From assembly GCA_017558115.1 (NCBI GenBank), contig JAFYWG010000039.1, positions 1-60,269 of the forward strand: a stretch of 60,269 nt of DNA, read 5' to 3'. Below the pieces are notes generated by a model that was given only the letters and a program-made list of their open reading frames with translations, did not search any database and was not told the DNA's origin. Shown here piece by piece: positions 1 to 6,332 of this stretch (position 1 is its first letter; each line of letters begins with the position of its first letter). The position numbers were made by a program, and so were the translations under genes. This stretch comes from Alistipes sp. Lineage in GTDB: Bacteria; Bacteroidota; Bacteroidia; Bacteroidales; Rikenellaceae.

Positions 1-2
1 AC

Positions 3-134
3 TACTTTGAAAACCGCTCTACTAATGCTTCAGCGGAGAGTTTCAATGCAAAAGTTAAGGCATTCAGAAATCAGTTCCGTGGCGTTAGCGATATACCATT
101 CTTTATTTTTAGATTAGCTACAATTTTTGCGTAA
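3..134 (+). CDS. C-terminal end of an ISL3-type transposase (partial at window edge)
   Basis: The third frame reads 43 residues to a TAA without interruption. It contains FENRSTNASAESFNAK and, further on, FRGVSDIPFFIFRLA. This is the conserved C-terminal signature of ISL3 (IS204/IS1001-like) DDE transposases common in Bacteroidota, where the last catalytic Glu lies in the SAESFN segment. The gene starts outside the window, so whether it is intact cannot be judged. The 3' flank to about position 215 holds no other gene and may carry the IS end. The family assignment is from recalled motif similarity. Confidence 0.6.
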   Translation, partial: YFENRSTNASAESFNAKVKAFRNQFRGVSDIPFFIFRLATIFA

Positions 135-250
135 CTTTTCTTCTGTCCCACCGGAATTCCGGACTGATCCTAAAATTGGCTACTGCGCAGATAGAGTCAC
201 GTATCTGATTTTGTATTGGTTGGGTATGCTTGTATACTATGGCCATTGCA

Positions 251-280
251 AAACAAAAATAGCGTAACTTTCGTTACGCT
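251..280 (-). terminator. Terminator of tRNA-Pro
   Basis: An 8-bp perfect stem (AGCGTAAC/GTTACGCT, TTTC loop) lies at 261-280. On the minus strand it is followed by ATTTTTGTTTTG. It sits 12 nt past the 3' end of tRNA-Pro and fits an intrinsic terminator. Confidence 0.75.
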
Positions 281-291
281 ATCTGCTCATT

Positions 292-369
292 TGGTCGGGA
301 TGACAAGATTCGAACTTGCGACAACACGCCCCCCAGACGTGTACTCTAACCGGGCTGAGCTACATCCCG
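292..369 (-). tRNA. tRNA-Pro(GGG), CCA encoded
   Basis: The minus strand folds as a complete cloverleaf. The acceptor stem is CGGGATG/CATCCCG with discriminator A and an encoded CCA. The anticodon stem is CACGT/GCGTG with loop CTGGGGG, giving anticodon GGG, and the T-loop is TTCGAAT. The anticodon was read by folding by hand. Confidence 0.92.
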
Positions 370-385
370 AACTGGTTTTGCGGTG

Positions 386-418
386 CAAAGATAATAATAA
401 ATTTTCTAATAATGCAAA
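386..418 (-). promoter_or_regulatory. Bacteroidota promoter of tRNA-Pro
   Basis: On the minus strand a TTTG (-33, 415-418) is followed after 21 nt by TATCTTTG (-7, 386-393). The inferred start lies about 10 nt upstream of the tRNA. Confidence 0.75.
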
Positions 419-436
419 TTTATTTCAAAAAAAATG

Positions 437-444
437 TAACTTTG
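437..444 (+). promoter_or_regulatory. -7 box of the importer operon, abutting the start codon
   Basis: TAACTTTG matches the Bacteroidota -7 consensus TAnnTTTG and ends only 4 nt before the ATG at 449. No good -33 TTTG is seen; that region overlaps the divergent tRNA-Pro promoter. If the box is used, transcription would start at about the ATG, giving a leaderless mRNA. Confidence 0.5.
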
Positions 445-448
445 TAGC

Positions 449-1579
449 ATGAAATTTTTCCTTAACATATCACTTCTTCTACTAACAATCTCATTATTCG
501 TAGGTTGTGCAGAAGAGTCAACACATGGCGCCGAGAACTTCAAAACCGTAGTTTACGACCCATTATACGCGTCTGGCTTCACCATCGACGAGGATGAGGC
601 GGGCAATAGTCTCGTTCGCGTGACACGCCCATGGCAGGGTAACGCCCTCGAGGAGCAGACACTCGCGATATTCGCTACTTCGGAGGCGGCAAAGGGTTAC
701 TCGGGTCAGCATATTGTGGGCTATGCAGAGAGAGTTGTCTGCATGTCGACAAGCCACATAGCGATGCTCGATGCCATAGAGAGAGCGGATGCCGTGGTTG
801 GTGTATCGGGAAAGCAGTATATAACAAATGAGGTGGTGACAAGCAACCCTGCGGTTAAGGATATAGGCTACGACAGCAATCTCAACTATGAGGCTCTTGT
901 GTTGCTCAAGCCAGACGTGGTACTTATGTATGGTGTATCGGCGGCGAACGATGCCGTTACAGCGAAGCTCCGCGACCTCGATATCCCCTACCTCTATCTC
1001 GGTGACTACACCGAGGAGTCGCCGCTGGGTAAGGCGGAGTGGGTGGTAGCAATAGCCGAGATTATGGGTTGCCGCGAGAGGGGCGAGGAGGCATTTCATC
1101 AGATTGTGCATCGCTACAACGAGGTGCGTAGTAGTGTGGTGCGCCAAAGTGATGCTCCCAAGGTGATGTTCAACCTCCCATATCAGGATGTGTGGTATAT
1201 GCCCTCGGATGATAGTTACATGGTGCAGCTTATCGAAGATGCTGGAGGCACCTATATATATAAAGGTAGGAACACCTCGGGTGGCTCGAAGGGTATAAGC
1301 CTCGAGGAGGCGTATATGCTTGTGTCGGAGGCCGACGTATGGCTCAATGTGGGTCAGTGCTCTACAATGAATGAGTTGCGTAGCTCCGCGCCCCACTTTG
1401 CGCATACCGATGTTGTGCTTAGTGGCGAGGTATATAACAACAATCGCCGATGCACACGTGCAGGAGGCAGCGACTTCTGGGAGTCAGCAATAGTGCGCCC
1501 CGACGTGGTATTGAGCGATCTGGCTACAATCATCGCGGGTGGTGACGCCCCAACATACTATTATCAGCAACTCAAATAA
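449..1579 (+). CDS. Substrate-binding lipoprotein of a BtuF/FecB-type ABC importer
   Basis: This 376-aa protein opens with a lipoprotein signal (MKFFLNIS... ending LFVGC, lipid-anchor Cys about residue 20). A periplasmic-binding fold of the Peripla_BP_2 class follows, with the typical segments RVVCMSTSHIAMLDAI and LKPDVVLMYG. It would capture the ligand and deliver it to the permease encoded next. The three genes overlap stop-to-start (here TAATG), so they form one operon. Family members carry cobalamin, heme or ferric siderophores. A PduO-type cobalamin adenosyltransferase is encoded in this window at 27651, which fits B12, but I see no cobalamin riboswitch upstream, so the ligand stays open. 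The start is fixed by the signal peptide. Confidence 0.85.
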   Translation: MKFFLNISLLLLTISLFVGCAEESTHGAENFKTVVYDPLYASGFTIDEDEAGNSLVRVTRPWQGNALEEQTLAIFATSEAAKGYSGQHIVGYAERVVCMSTSHIAMLDAIERADAVVGVSGKQYITNEVVTSNPAVKDIGYDSNLNYEALVLLKPDVVLMYGVSAANDAVTAKLRDLDIPYLYLGDYTEESPLGKAEWVVAIAEIMGCRERGEEAFHQIVHRYNEVRSSVVRQSDAPKVMFNLPYQDVWYMPSDDSYMVQLIEDAGGTYIYKGRNTSGGSKGISLEEAYMLVSEADVWLNVGQCSTMNELRSSAPHFAHTDVVLSGEVYNNNRRCTRAGGSDFWESAIVRPDVVLSDLATIIAGGDAPTYYYQQLK

Positions 1580-2607
1580 TGGAGCGCAGACAACTACATA
1601 GATTGAGCATCACGCTCTTTGTGCTTTTGGGCATCGCGCTTGTGGCTCTCGCCATCGCCGATATGCTCATAGGCACTGAGCCCATTCCCGTAAGCGAGAT
1701 TGTATCGTTGTTATGGGGTGATGCGAGCGAGGAGCATGCTACAATCATCTACAAACTGCGTATGCCTAAAGTTATCGTAGCCATCGTTGCGGGCATGGCG
1801 CTCTCGGCAAGTGGTCTTTTGATGCAAACGCTTTTCCGCAACCCCTTAGCAGGACCCTATGTGCTCGGCATAAACTCGGGTGCGAGTTTCGCCGTGGCGC
1901 TCTTCACGCTTGCTGTGCCCATGATGACAGCGGAGATGTCGTGGCTCTATAACATCGGTGTTACGGGTGTTGCGCTTATAGGCTCTGCGGCGATACTATT
2001 TATGGTCATGGCGCTCTCGCGTAGGATAAAGAGCATCAGTGTGATACTCATCCTCGGTATGATGCTTGGCTCGGCAATATCGGCCGTGGTGGGCATACTG
2101 CAGTATATGGGAACGGAGGAGTCGCTCAAGGCCTTTATCGTGTGGACTATGGGTTCGCTGTCGAATGTCGATACAGGTCAACTATATATCTTTGTTCCCG
2201 TTGTTGTTGTGGGTCTTGTGCTGTCGTTGGCGGCTGTTAAGCCTCTAAATATGCTACTCTTGGGTGAGAGCAACGCCCGAACTTTGGGTCTCAACATCAG
2301 GCTCTCGCGCGCCATAATCTTTGTGGCAACGACGCTGCTTGCGGGTACTGTCACGGCCTATTGCGGTCCTATCGGCTTTATAGGTCTCGCCATGCCCCAC
2401 CTTGCACGCATGACCTTCCGCACATCGGACCACCGTGTGCTTATGCCCGCGGCGATGTTGTGGGGAGGTGTGTCGATGTTGTTATGCTGTCTGCTTAGCG
2501 ATGTCATAGCGCGCTACAGCGTTATGCTCCCCGTCAATACGCTCACCGCACTACTCGGTGTGCCCATCATCATATTTGTCGTACTCCGTAATCGCAACCG
2601 CCAGTAA
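1579..2607 (+). CDS. FecCD/BtuC-type ABC importer permease
   Basis: A 342-aa polytopic membrane protein with about ten hydrophobic helices. The FecCD-family signatures are clear: LRMPKVIVAIVAGMALSASG, then LFRNPLAGPYVLGINSGA, and near the C-terminus CGPIGFIGLAMPHLAR, the region that contacts the ATPase. It would form the transmembrane channel, as a dimer, for the ligand bound by the lipoprotein encoded just upstream. The start ATG shares its A with the preceding stop codon, indicating translational coupling. Length is normal for the family. Confidence 0.92.
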   Translation: MERRQLHRLSITLFVLLGIALVALAIADMLIGTEPIPVSEIVSLLWGDASEEHATIIYKLRMPKVIVAIVAGMALSASGLLMQTLFRNPLAGPYVLGINSGASFAVALFTLAVPMMTAEMSWLYNIGVTGVALIGSAAILFMVMALSRRIKSISVILILGMMLGSAISAVVGILQYMGTEESLKAFIVWTMGSLSNVDTGQLYIFVPVVVVGLVLSLAAVKPLNMLLLGESNARTLGLNIRLSRAIIFVATTLLAGTVTAYCGPIGFIGLAMPHLARMTFRTSDHRVLMPAAMLWGGVSMLLCCLLSDVIARYSVMLPVNTLTALLGVPIIIFVVLRNRNRQ

Positions 2608-3362
2608 TGATTAAACTTCAGGATATAACCCTCGCATTTGGCAAGCGCACGCTTATCTCGCATGCCTCGGCGCACTTCAAGTGTGGTCAGATGACGGCAC
2701 TGCTGGGTCGTAATGGCACGGGTAAGAGTACGCTTCTGCGCGCTATCGCCTCGTTGGGCGCGTTGCAGGGGGGCACGATAGAGATTGGTGGTAAGGACCT
2801 CGGTGCACTCTCGAACGCGGAGCTAGCACGCAAGATAGCCTTTGTGAATACCGAGCGCGTAATGGTAGAAGCGATGACGGCATACGACTTGGTGGCTGTG
2901 GGTCGCTCACCATATACCGACTGGAGTGGTAGGCTGCGCGGTAGCGACCATGAGATTATCGAGCGCTCCATTCGCATTGCTGGTGTGGAGCACCTTGCAG
3001 AGAGATATGTAGATACGCTCTCGGATGGCGAGTGTCAGAGAGTGATGATTGCTAAGGCCTTGGCACAGGATACGCCTGCCATTCTCTTGGACGAGCCCAC
3101 TTCGTACCTCGATATGCCGAACCGCTATGAGCTATGCACACTTCTTGGGCGCTTGGCGCACGATGAGGGTAAGTGCGTCTTGTTCTCTACGCACGAACTC
3201 GACATAGCCCTCACGCTATCGGATAATATCGCCCTTGTCGACACGCCTAAGTTACTATATATGCCTACAAATGAGATGATTGCCTCGGGTAGCATCGAGC
3301 GACTTTTCGATAGTCCCTACATTAGGTTTGATGCCTCGACCCGCTCGATACACCTTAAGTAG
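2607..3362 (+). CDS. BtuD/FecE-type ABC importer ATPase
   Basis: A 251-aa ATP-binding subunit. Visible motifs are Walker A GRNGTGKST (about residues 34-42), a signature loop LSDGECQRV (a variant of LSGGQ), Walker B AILLDEPTSYLD and the switch His in STHE. It powers uptake through the permease encoded upstream, with which its start codon overlaps. About 40 residues after the H-loop form the usual C-terminal extension. Last gene of the three-gene operon; no clear terminator follows before the tRNA-Glu promoter. Confidence 0.93.
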   Translation: MIKLQDITLAFGKRTLISHASAHFKCGQMTALLGRNGTGKSTLLRAIASLGALQGGTIEIGGKDLGALSNAELARKIAFVNTERVMVEAMTAYDLVAVGRSPYTDWSGRLRGSDHEIIERSIRIAGVEHLAERYVDTLSDGECQRVMIAKALAQDTPAILLDEPTSYLDMPNRYELCTLLGRLAHDEGKCVLFSTHELDIALTLSDNIALVDTPKLLYMPTNEMIASGSIERLFDSPYIRFDASTRSIHLK

Positions 3363-3404
3363 TGTATACTTTTTGTGGAGAATTTAATTTTTTTCACAAA
3401 TTCC

Positions 3405-3435
3405 TTTGCCAAATCGAAAATTTTGCGTACCTTCG
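3405..3435 (+). promoter_or_regulatory. Promoter of the tRNA-Glu/rpsT unit
   Basis: TTTG (3405-3408), 19 nt, then TACCTTCG (3428-3435), a one-base variant of TAnnTTTG. The inferred start is about 35-40 nt upstream of tRNA-Glu. Confidence 0.65.
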
Positions 3436-3477
3436 CACCCGCTAAACTGCTCACATATACGTAGCTGTTAGTGGTAA

Positions 3478-3549
3478 GGCCCGTTCGTCTATCGGTTAGG
3501 ACACAAGATTTTCATTCTTGAAAGACGAGTTCGACTCTCGTACGGGCTA
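3478..3549 (+). tRNA. tRNA-Glu(TTC)
   Basis: A 72-nt cloverleaf. The acceptor stem is GGCCCGT/ACGGGCT (first pair G-U) with discriminator A. The anticodon stem is CAAGA/TCTTG with loop TTTTCAT, giving anticodon TTC. CCA is not encoded. It lies in the same direction as rpsT and may share its transcript. Confidence 0.93.
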
Positions 3550-3738
3550 CTCTTGGCGTGTCACACATGATGTGTGGTGCGTGCGGTTAAAACTTGTTTT
3601 AGGAGCGGGCTAAAAGCCTATCCGACAGCGACTACGGTCGTTACGATGCGCCAGCTGATTGGTGCGGGGAGGTACTCTCGAATAGATCAGCAAAACAATA
3701 AGAAACATAAAAAGTAAAAAACATAACAAAGTAAAACT
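3550..3738 (+). other. Long structured leader between tRNA-Glu and rpsT
   Basis: These 189 nt carry no ORF but have several hairpins. One is CGAC-TACG-GTCG (3631-3642), a UNCG-type tetraloop. Another pairs GCGCCA with TGGTGC (about 3649-3666). Its position directly before S20 suggests a ribosomal-protein leader or tRNA-processing spacer. No known leader family is recognised. Confidence 0.4.
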
Positions 3739-3990
3739 ATGGCAAATCACAAGTCATCGAAGAAGAGAATTCGTCAGACCGTAACAAAGCGTGCACACAA
3801 CCGTCTTTACCACAAGACTACTCGTAATGCAGTTAAGGCATTGCGTAACACTTCAGAGCGCAGCGCAGCTGAGGCACTTTTGCCTAAGGTAAGCTCTATG
3901 TTGGATAAGCTCGCAAAGCACAACATCATCCACAAGAACAAGGCTGCTAACCTTAAGAGCTCACTCGCTTTGCACGTTAACGCATTGTAA
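3739..3990 (+). CDS. rpsT: 30S ribosomal protein bS20
   Basis: An 83-aa, very basic protein starting [13 protein letters not shown], the standard N-terminus of bS20, with the usual alpha-helical composition. It binds 16S rRNA early in 30S assembly. It is preceded by a purine-rich AT leader and followed by a strong terminator, so it ends its transcript. Length is typical. Confidence 0.97.
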   Translation: MANHKSSKKRIRQTVTKRAHNRLYHKTTRNAVKALRNTSERSAAEALLPKVSSMLDKLAKHNIIHKNKAANLKSSLALHVNAL

Positions 3991-4012
3991 TTTGCGGTTT
4001 ACGTCAAAAAAT

Positions 4013-4047
4013 AGAGGCTACCAACCATTGGTGGCCTCTGTTTTTTT
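4013..4047 (+). terminator. rpsT terminator
   Basis: An 11-bp stem with one wobble (AGAGGCTACCA against TGGTGGCCTCT, loop ACCAT) is followed by G and seven T. The T tract plus the next G also forms the -33 TTTG of the downstream promoter. Confidence 0.9.
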
Positions 4048-4076
4048 GTATAATAGCACCATTATACCTATCTTTG
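4045..4076 (+). promoter_or_regulatory. Promoter of the acetyltransferase-msrA operon
   Basis: TTTG at 4045-4048, 20 nt, TATCTTTG at 4069-4076. The -33 box lies inside the terminator U-tract of rpsT. The inferred start leaves a leader of about 25 nt before the ATG at 4108. Confidence 0.75.
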
Positions 4077-4107
4077 TACTAATCGAATTACGTCAAACCA
4101 TACCATT

Positions 4108-4731
4108 ATGAGAGAGGTCAACCCCAAAGATACTAACCGCGCCAAAGCCTTCGAACTGTGGATGCGATCACCCATGCCCATGGTCACTATGACTAAGACC
4201 TTCGACATCACCCGCCTTAGGCGTGTTGCACGTAGCAAGGGCGTGAAGCTAAACATGCTTATGTGCTATGCTATAGGTCGTGCTGCGAGCGACTTTGGCG
4301 AGTTCTTCCTACTGCCCGTAGGAGATAAACTGATGCAGTTTGACCACCTGGCTATAAACACCATTGTGATGACCAAGAGTGGCGGTATCAACACCTGCGA
4401 CATACCATTCACCATGGATATACACCAGTTTGCGGCAGACTATTTGCGCCTAACGGACGAGGTGGCGGCGAACGAGGAGGACTACAATCTCGGTGACGAC
4501 TATATGGTTATCGGCACCTCGGCGCTCACTAAGTGCGAGCTCGACTCGGTGGTAAACCTCTATGCAGGCTTCTATAACAACCCCTTTGTTGTGTGGGGTA
4601 AATATCGCAATGGGTGGTTCCGCACAACGCTTCCCATATCGTTTCAGTTCCACCACACGCAGATGGATGGCCCCGTATCTACGGGCTTCCTAAATAGACT
4701 GCAGGAGGTGTTTGATAGTATTGAGTATTAG
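4108..4731 (+). CDS. CatA-like O-acetyltransferase
   Basis: A 207-aa protein of the chloramphenicol-acetyltransferase fold. The catalytic motif HHTQMDG (family HHxxxDG, first-strand His as general base) is near the C-terminus, where it belongs. Length is close to classical CatA (about 215 aa). Family members acetylate chloramphenicol or other hydroxylated small molecules with acetyl-CoA. Bacteroidota carry many chromosomal members whose substrates are unknown, so resistance should not be assumed. It forms an operon with msrA, 3 bp apart. Confidence 0.8.
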   Translation: MREVNPKDTNRAKAFELWMRSPMPMVTMTKTFDITRLRRVARSKGVKLNMLMCYAIGRAASDFGEFFLLPVGDKLMQFDHLAINTIVMTKSGGINTCDIPFTMDIHQFAADYLRLTDEVAANEEDYNLGDDYMVIGTSALTKCELDSVVNLYAGFYNNPFVVWGKYRNGWFRTTLPISFQFHHTQMDGPVSTGFLNRLQEVFDSIEY

Positions 4732-4734
4732 GCT

Positions 4735-5238
4735 ATGAAGGAGATATATTTTGCTGGTGGTTGCTTCTGGGGTACTGAGCACTACCTCAAGCAGATACGT
4801 GGCGTAGTAACCACTGAAGTGGGCTATGCAAATGGCAATGGCGAGAACCCCACATACGAGGAGGTATATACCGATGCTACGGGCTTTGTGGAGTGCGTGA
4901 AAGTGGTCTACGACCCCGCAATACTGCCCCTTGAAAAGGTTGTGGAGTTGTATTTCCACTCTATCGATCCGCTCTCGCTAAACCAGCAGGGTAACGACAT
5001 CGGCACGCGCTATCGCACGGGAATATACTATGTCCGCGAGAGCGATAGGGAGACCATTGAGAAGGTGTATCGCACCATGGAGAGCAAGGTGGGTGCTACG
5101 CTTGCTGTGGAGCTCGAGCCGCTACACAACTTCTACATCGCCGAGGAGTACCACCAAGACTACTTGGATAAGAACCCCGCGGGCTATTGTCATCTTCCAT
5201 ACTACCTCTTTGAATATGCGCGCATAGCGAACAAGTAA
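4735..5238 (+). CDS. msrA: Peptide-methionine (S)-S-oxide reductase MsrA
   Basis: A 167-aa cytosolic enzyme with the catalytic motif GGCFWGTEH (active-site Cys10). The conserved ATGFVECVKVVYDP and EYHQDYLDKNP segments follow. It reduces the S-epimer of methionine sulfoxide in proteins. The start lies 3 bp after the acetyltransferase stop, so the two are co-transcribed. No MsrB domain is fused. A second, different Met-sulfoxide reductase (free R-epimer) is encoded at 10300. Confidence 0.95.
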   Translation: MKEIYFAGGCFWGTEHYLKQIRGVVTTEVGYANGNGENPTYEEVYTDATGFVECVKVVYDPAILPLEKVVELYFHSIDPLSLNQQGNDIGTRYRTGIYYVRESDRETIEKVYRTMESKVGATLAVELEPLHNFYIAEEYHQDYLDKNPAGYCHLPYYLFEYARIANK

Positions 5239-5349
5239 ACGTGTTAGCAACATGTTTCACTATGCTATCATTTTCCTTTATTTCTGTTCTTTTAGAAGTA
5301 AAAATGTGAAAAAGTGGCGACACAAATAAAGTAAGACAATATTTTTCAC

Positions 5350-5357
5350 TATATTTG
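5350..5357 (+). promoter_or_regulatory. -7 box before the Stealth gene
   Basis: TATATTTG matches TAnnTTTG and lies 31 nt before the ATG at 5389. No matching -33 TTTG is visible. Confidence 0.5.
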
Positions 5358-5388
5358 CGCTCTAAACAGAGATAATGTAGTCGTAAGA

Positions 5389-6267
5389 ATGGATGTAGTA
5401 ATTACATATGTAGATGGTTTAGATCCTCTTTGGCAGAGGGATTACGAGGAGCATACCAATATCCCTATTCTCGAGAAGCGCTTCCGTGACTGGGGTACGT
5501 TGCGCTACCTTATGCGTGGCGTAGCGGTGAACATGCCCTTTATCCGCAAGGTGCACCTCGTGGTAGCGCGCGATAGCCAGGTGCCAAAGTGGGTTAACCG
5601 CAACGAGGTTAACGTGGTGTTGCACAAGGATATAATCCCTGAGAAGTTCCTTCCTACATTCAACTGCAACCCCATTGAGTTGCACCTCCACCGCATCAAG
5701 GATCTCGACGAGCAGTATGTATATTTCAACGACGACGTCTTCCCACTTAAGAAGTGCGAGCCCACAGACTTCTTTGTTGATGGCAAGGGTCAGCTCGGCA
5801 TGAGTCGCCACCTCCTATCCATCGATATGTTCAAGAAGATATGTCGCAATTCGGATGTCATGGCGCGTCGTGCTCTCGGTATGAAGCCATCGTTGTTCTT
5901 CTTGCGTCCACAGCATGTCTGCACACCCATGATTAAGAGTGAGTGTGAGGCGTTGTATGAGAGCGTTAAGGATGAACTTCACGCCTCGATAACCATGACA
6001 CGTACTGCGAAGAATGTTAGCCAGTATGTATTCCTCAACTACATGTACCTCAATGGCACATTGCAGAATAATCGTCTCTCGAAGCGTCACTTCTCACTCG
6101 GTATCACCTCTACGGAGAAACTTCGTAAGTTTATTATCAACCCCACGAAGACATTTACCTGCATAAATGATGTGCAGCTAAGCCACGAGCGTTTCGAGGA
6201 GTTGCGTAAGGTCCTAATAGACGCCTTTGAGACACTACTACCCAACAAATCGAAATACGAAATCTAA
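5389..6267 (+). CDS. Stealth-family sugar-phosphate transferase
   Basis: A 292-aa protein with the Stealth conserved regions in order: CR1 at the start (DVVITYVDGLDPLW), then RFRDWGTLRYLMRGVAVNMPFI and LPTFNCNPIELHLHRI-YFNDDVF (CR2), with CR3/CR4-like sequence after about residue 200. Stealth proteins are hexose-1-phosphoryl transferases related to GlcNAc-1-phosphotransferase and usually sit in capsule loci. Here no glycosyltransferase or polymerase gene is adjacent, so the acceptor is unknown. It is a single-gene unit: own -7 box before it, strong terminator after it. Confidence 0.85.
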   Translation: MDVVITYVDGLDPLWQRDYEEHTNIPILEKRFRDWGTLRYLMRGVAVNMPFIRKVHLVVARDSQVPKWVNRNEVNVVLHKDIIPEKFLPTFNCNPIELHLHRIKDLDEQYVYFNDDVFPLKKCEPTDFFVDGKGQLGMSRHLLSIDMFKKICRNSDVMARRALGMKPSLFFLRPQHVCTPMIKSECEALYESVKDELHASITMTRTAKNVSQYVFLNYMYLNGTLQNNRLSKRHFSLGITSTEKLRKFIINPTKTFTCINDVQLSHERFEELRKVLIDAFETLLPNKSKYEI

Positions 6268-6276
6268 CAAATATAT

Positions 6277-6303
6277 AGGACACTATGCAGTGTCCTATTT
6301 TTG
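6277..6303 (+). terminator. Terminator of the Stealth gene
   Basis: A perfect 8-bp stem AGGACACT/AGTGTCCT with loop ATGC is followed by ATTTTTG, 10 nt after the stop codon. Confidence 0.88.
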
Positions 6304-6332
6304 TCTTACATTTATAGTATATTGCAGATGCT

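Noticed and set aside
419-448. Cobalamin riboswitch before the BtuFCD-like genes
   Set aside because: Only about 80 nt separate tRNA-Pro from the ATG, and they are filled by promoters; no B12-box sequence is seen.
216-452. Open frame with TRFELATTRPP over the tRNA-Pro region
   Set aside because: It is a translation of the antisense of tRNA-Pro, a well-known artefact.
563-1405. 280-codon open frame on the minus strand inside the substrate-binding lipoprotein gene
   Set aside because: It lies wholly within a well-supported gene, has no family resemblance and no start context; it is an antisense shadow.
4108-4731. Calling the CatA-like protein a chloramphenicol resistance gene
   Set aside because: The HHxxxDG motif shows only the fold and chemistry; it is part of a stable operon with msrA and lacks mobile context.
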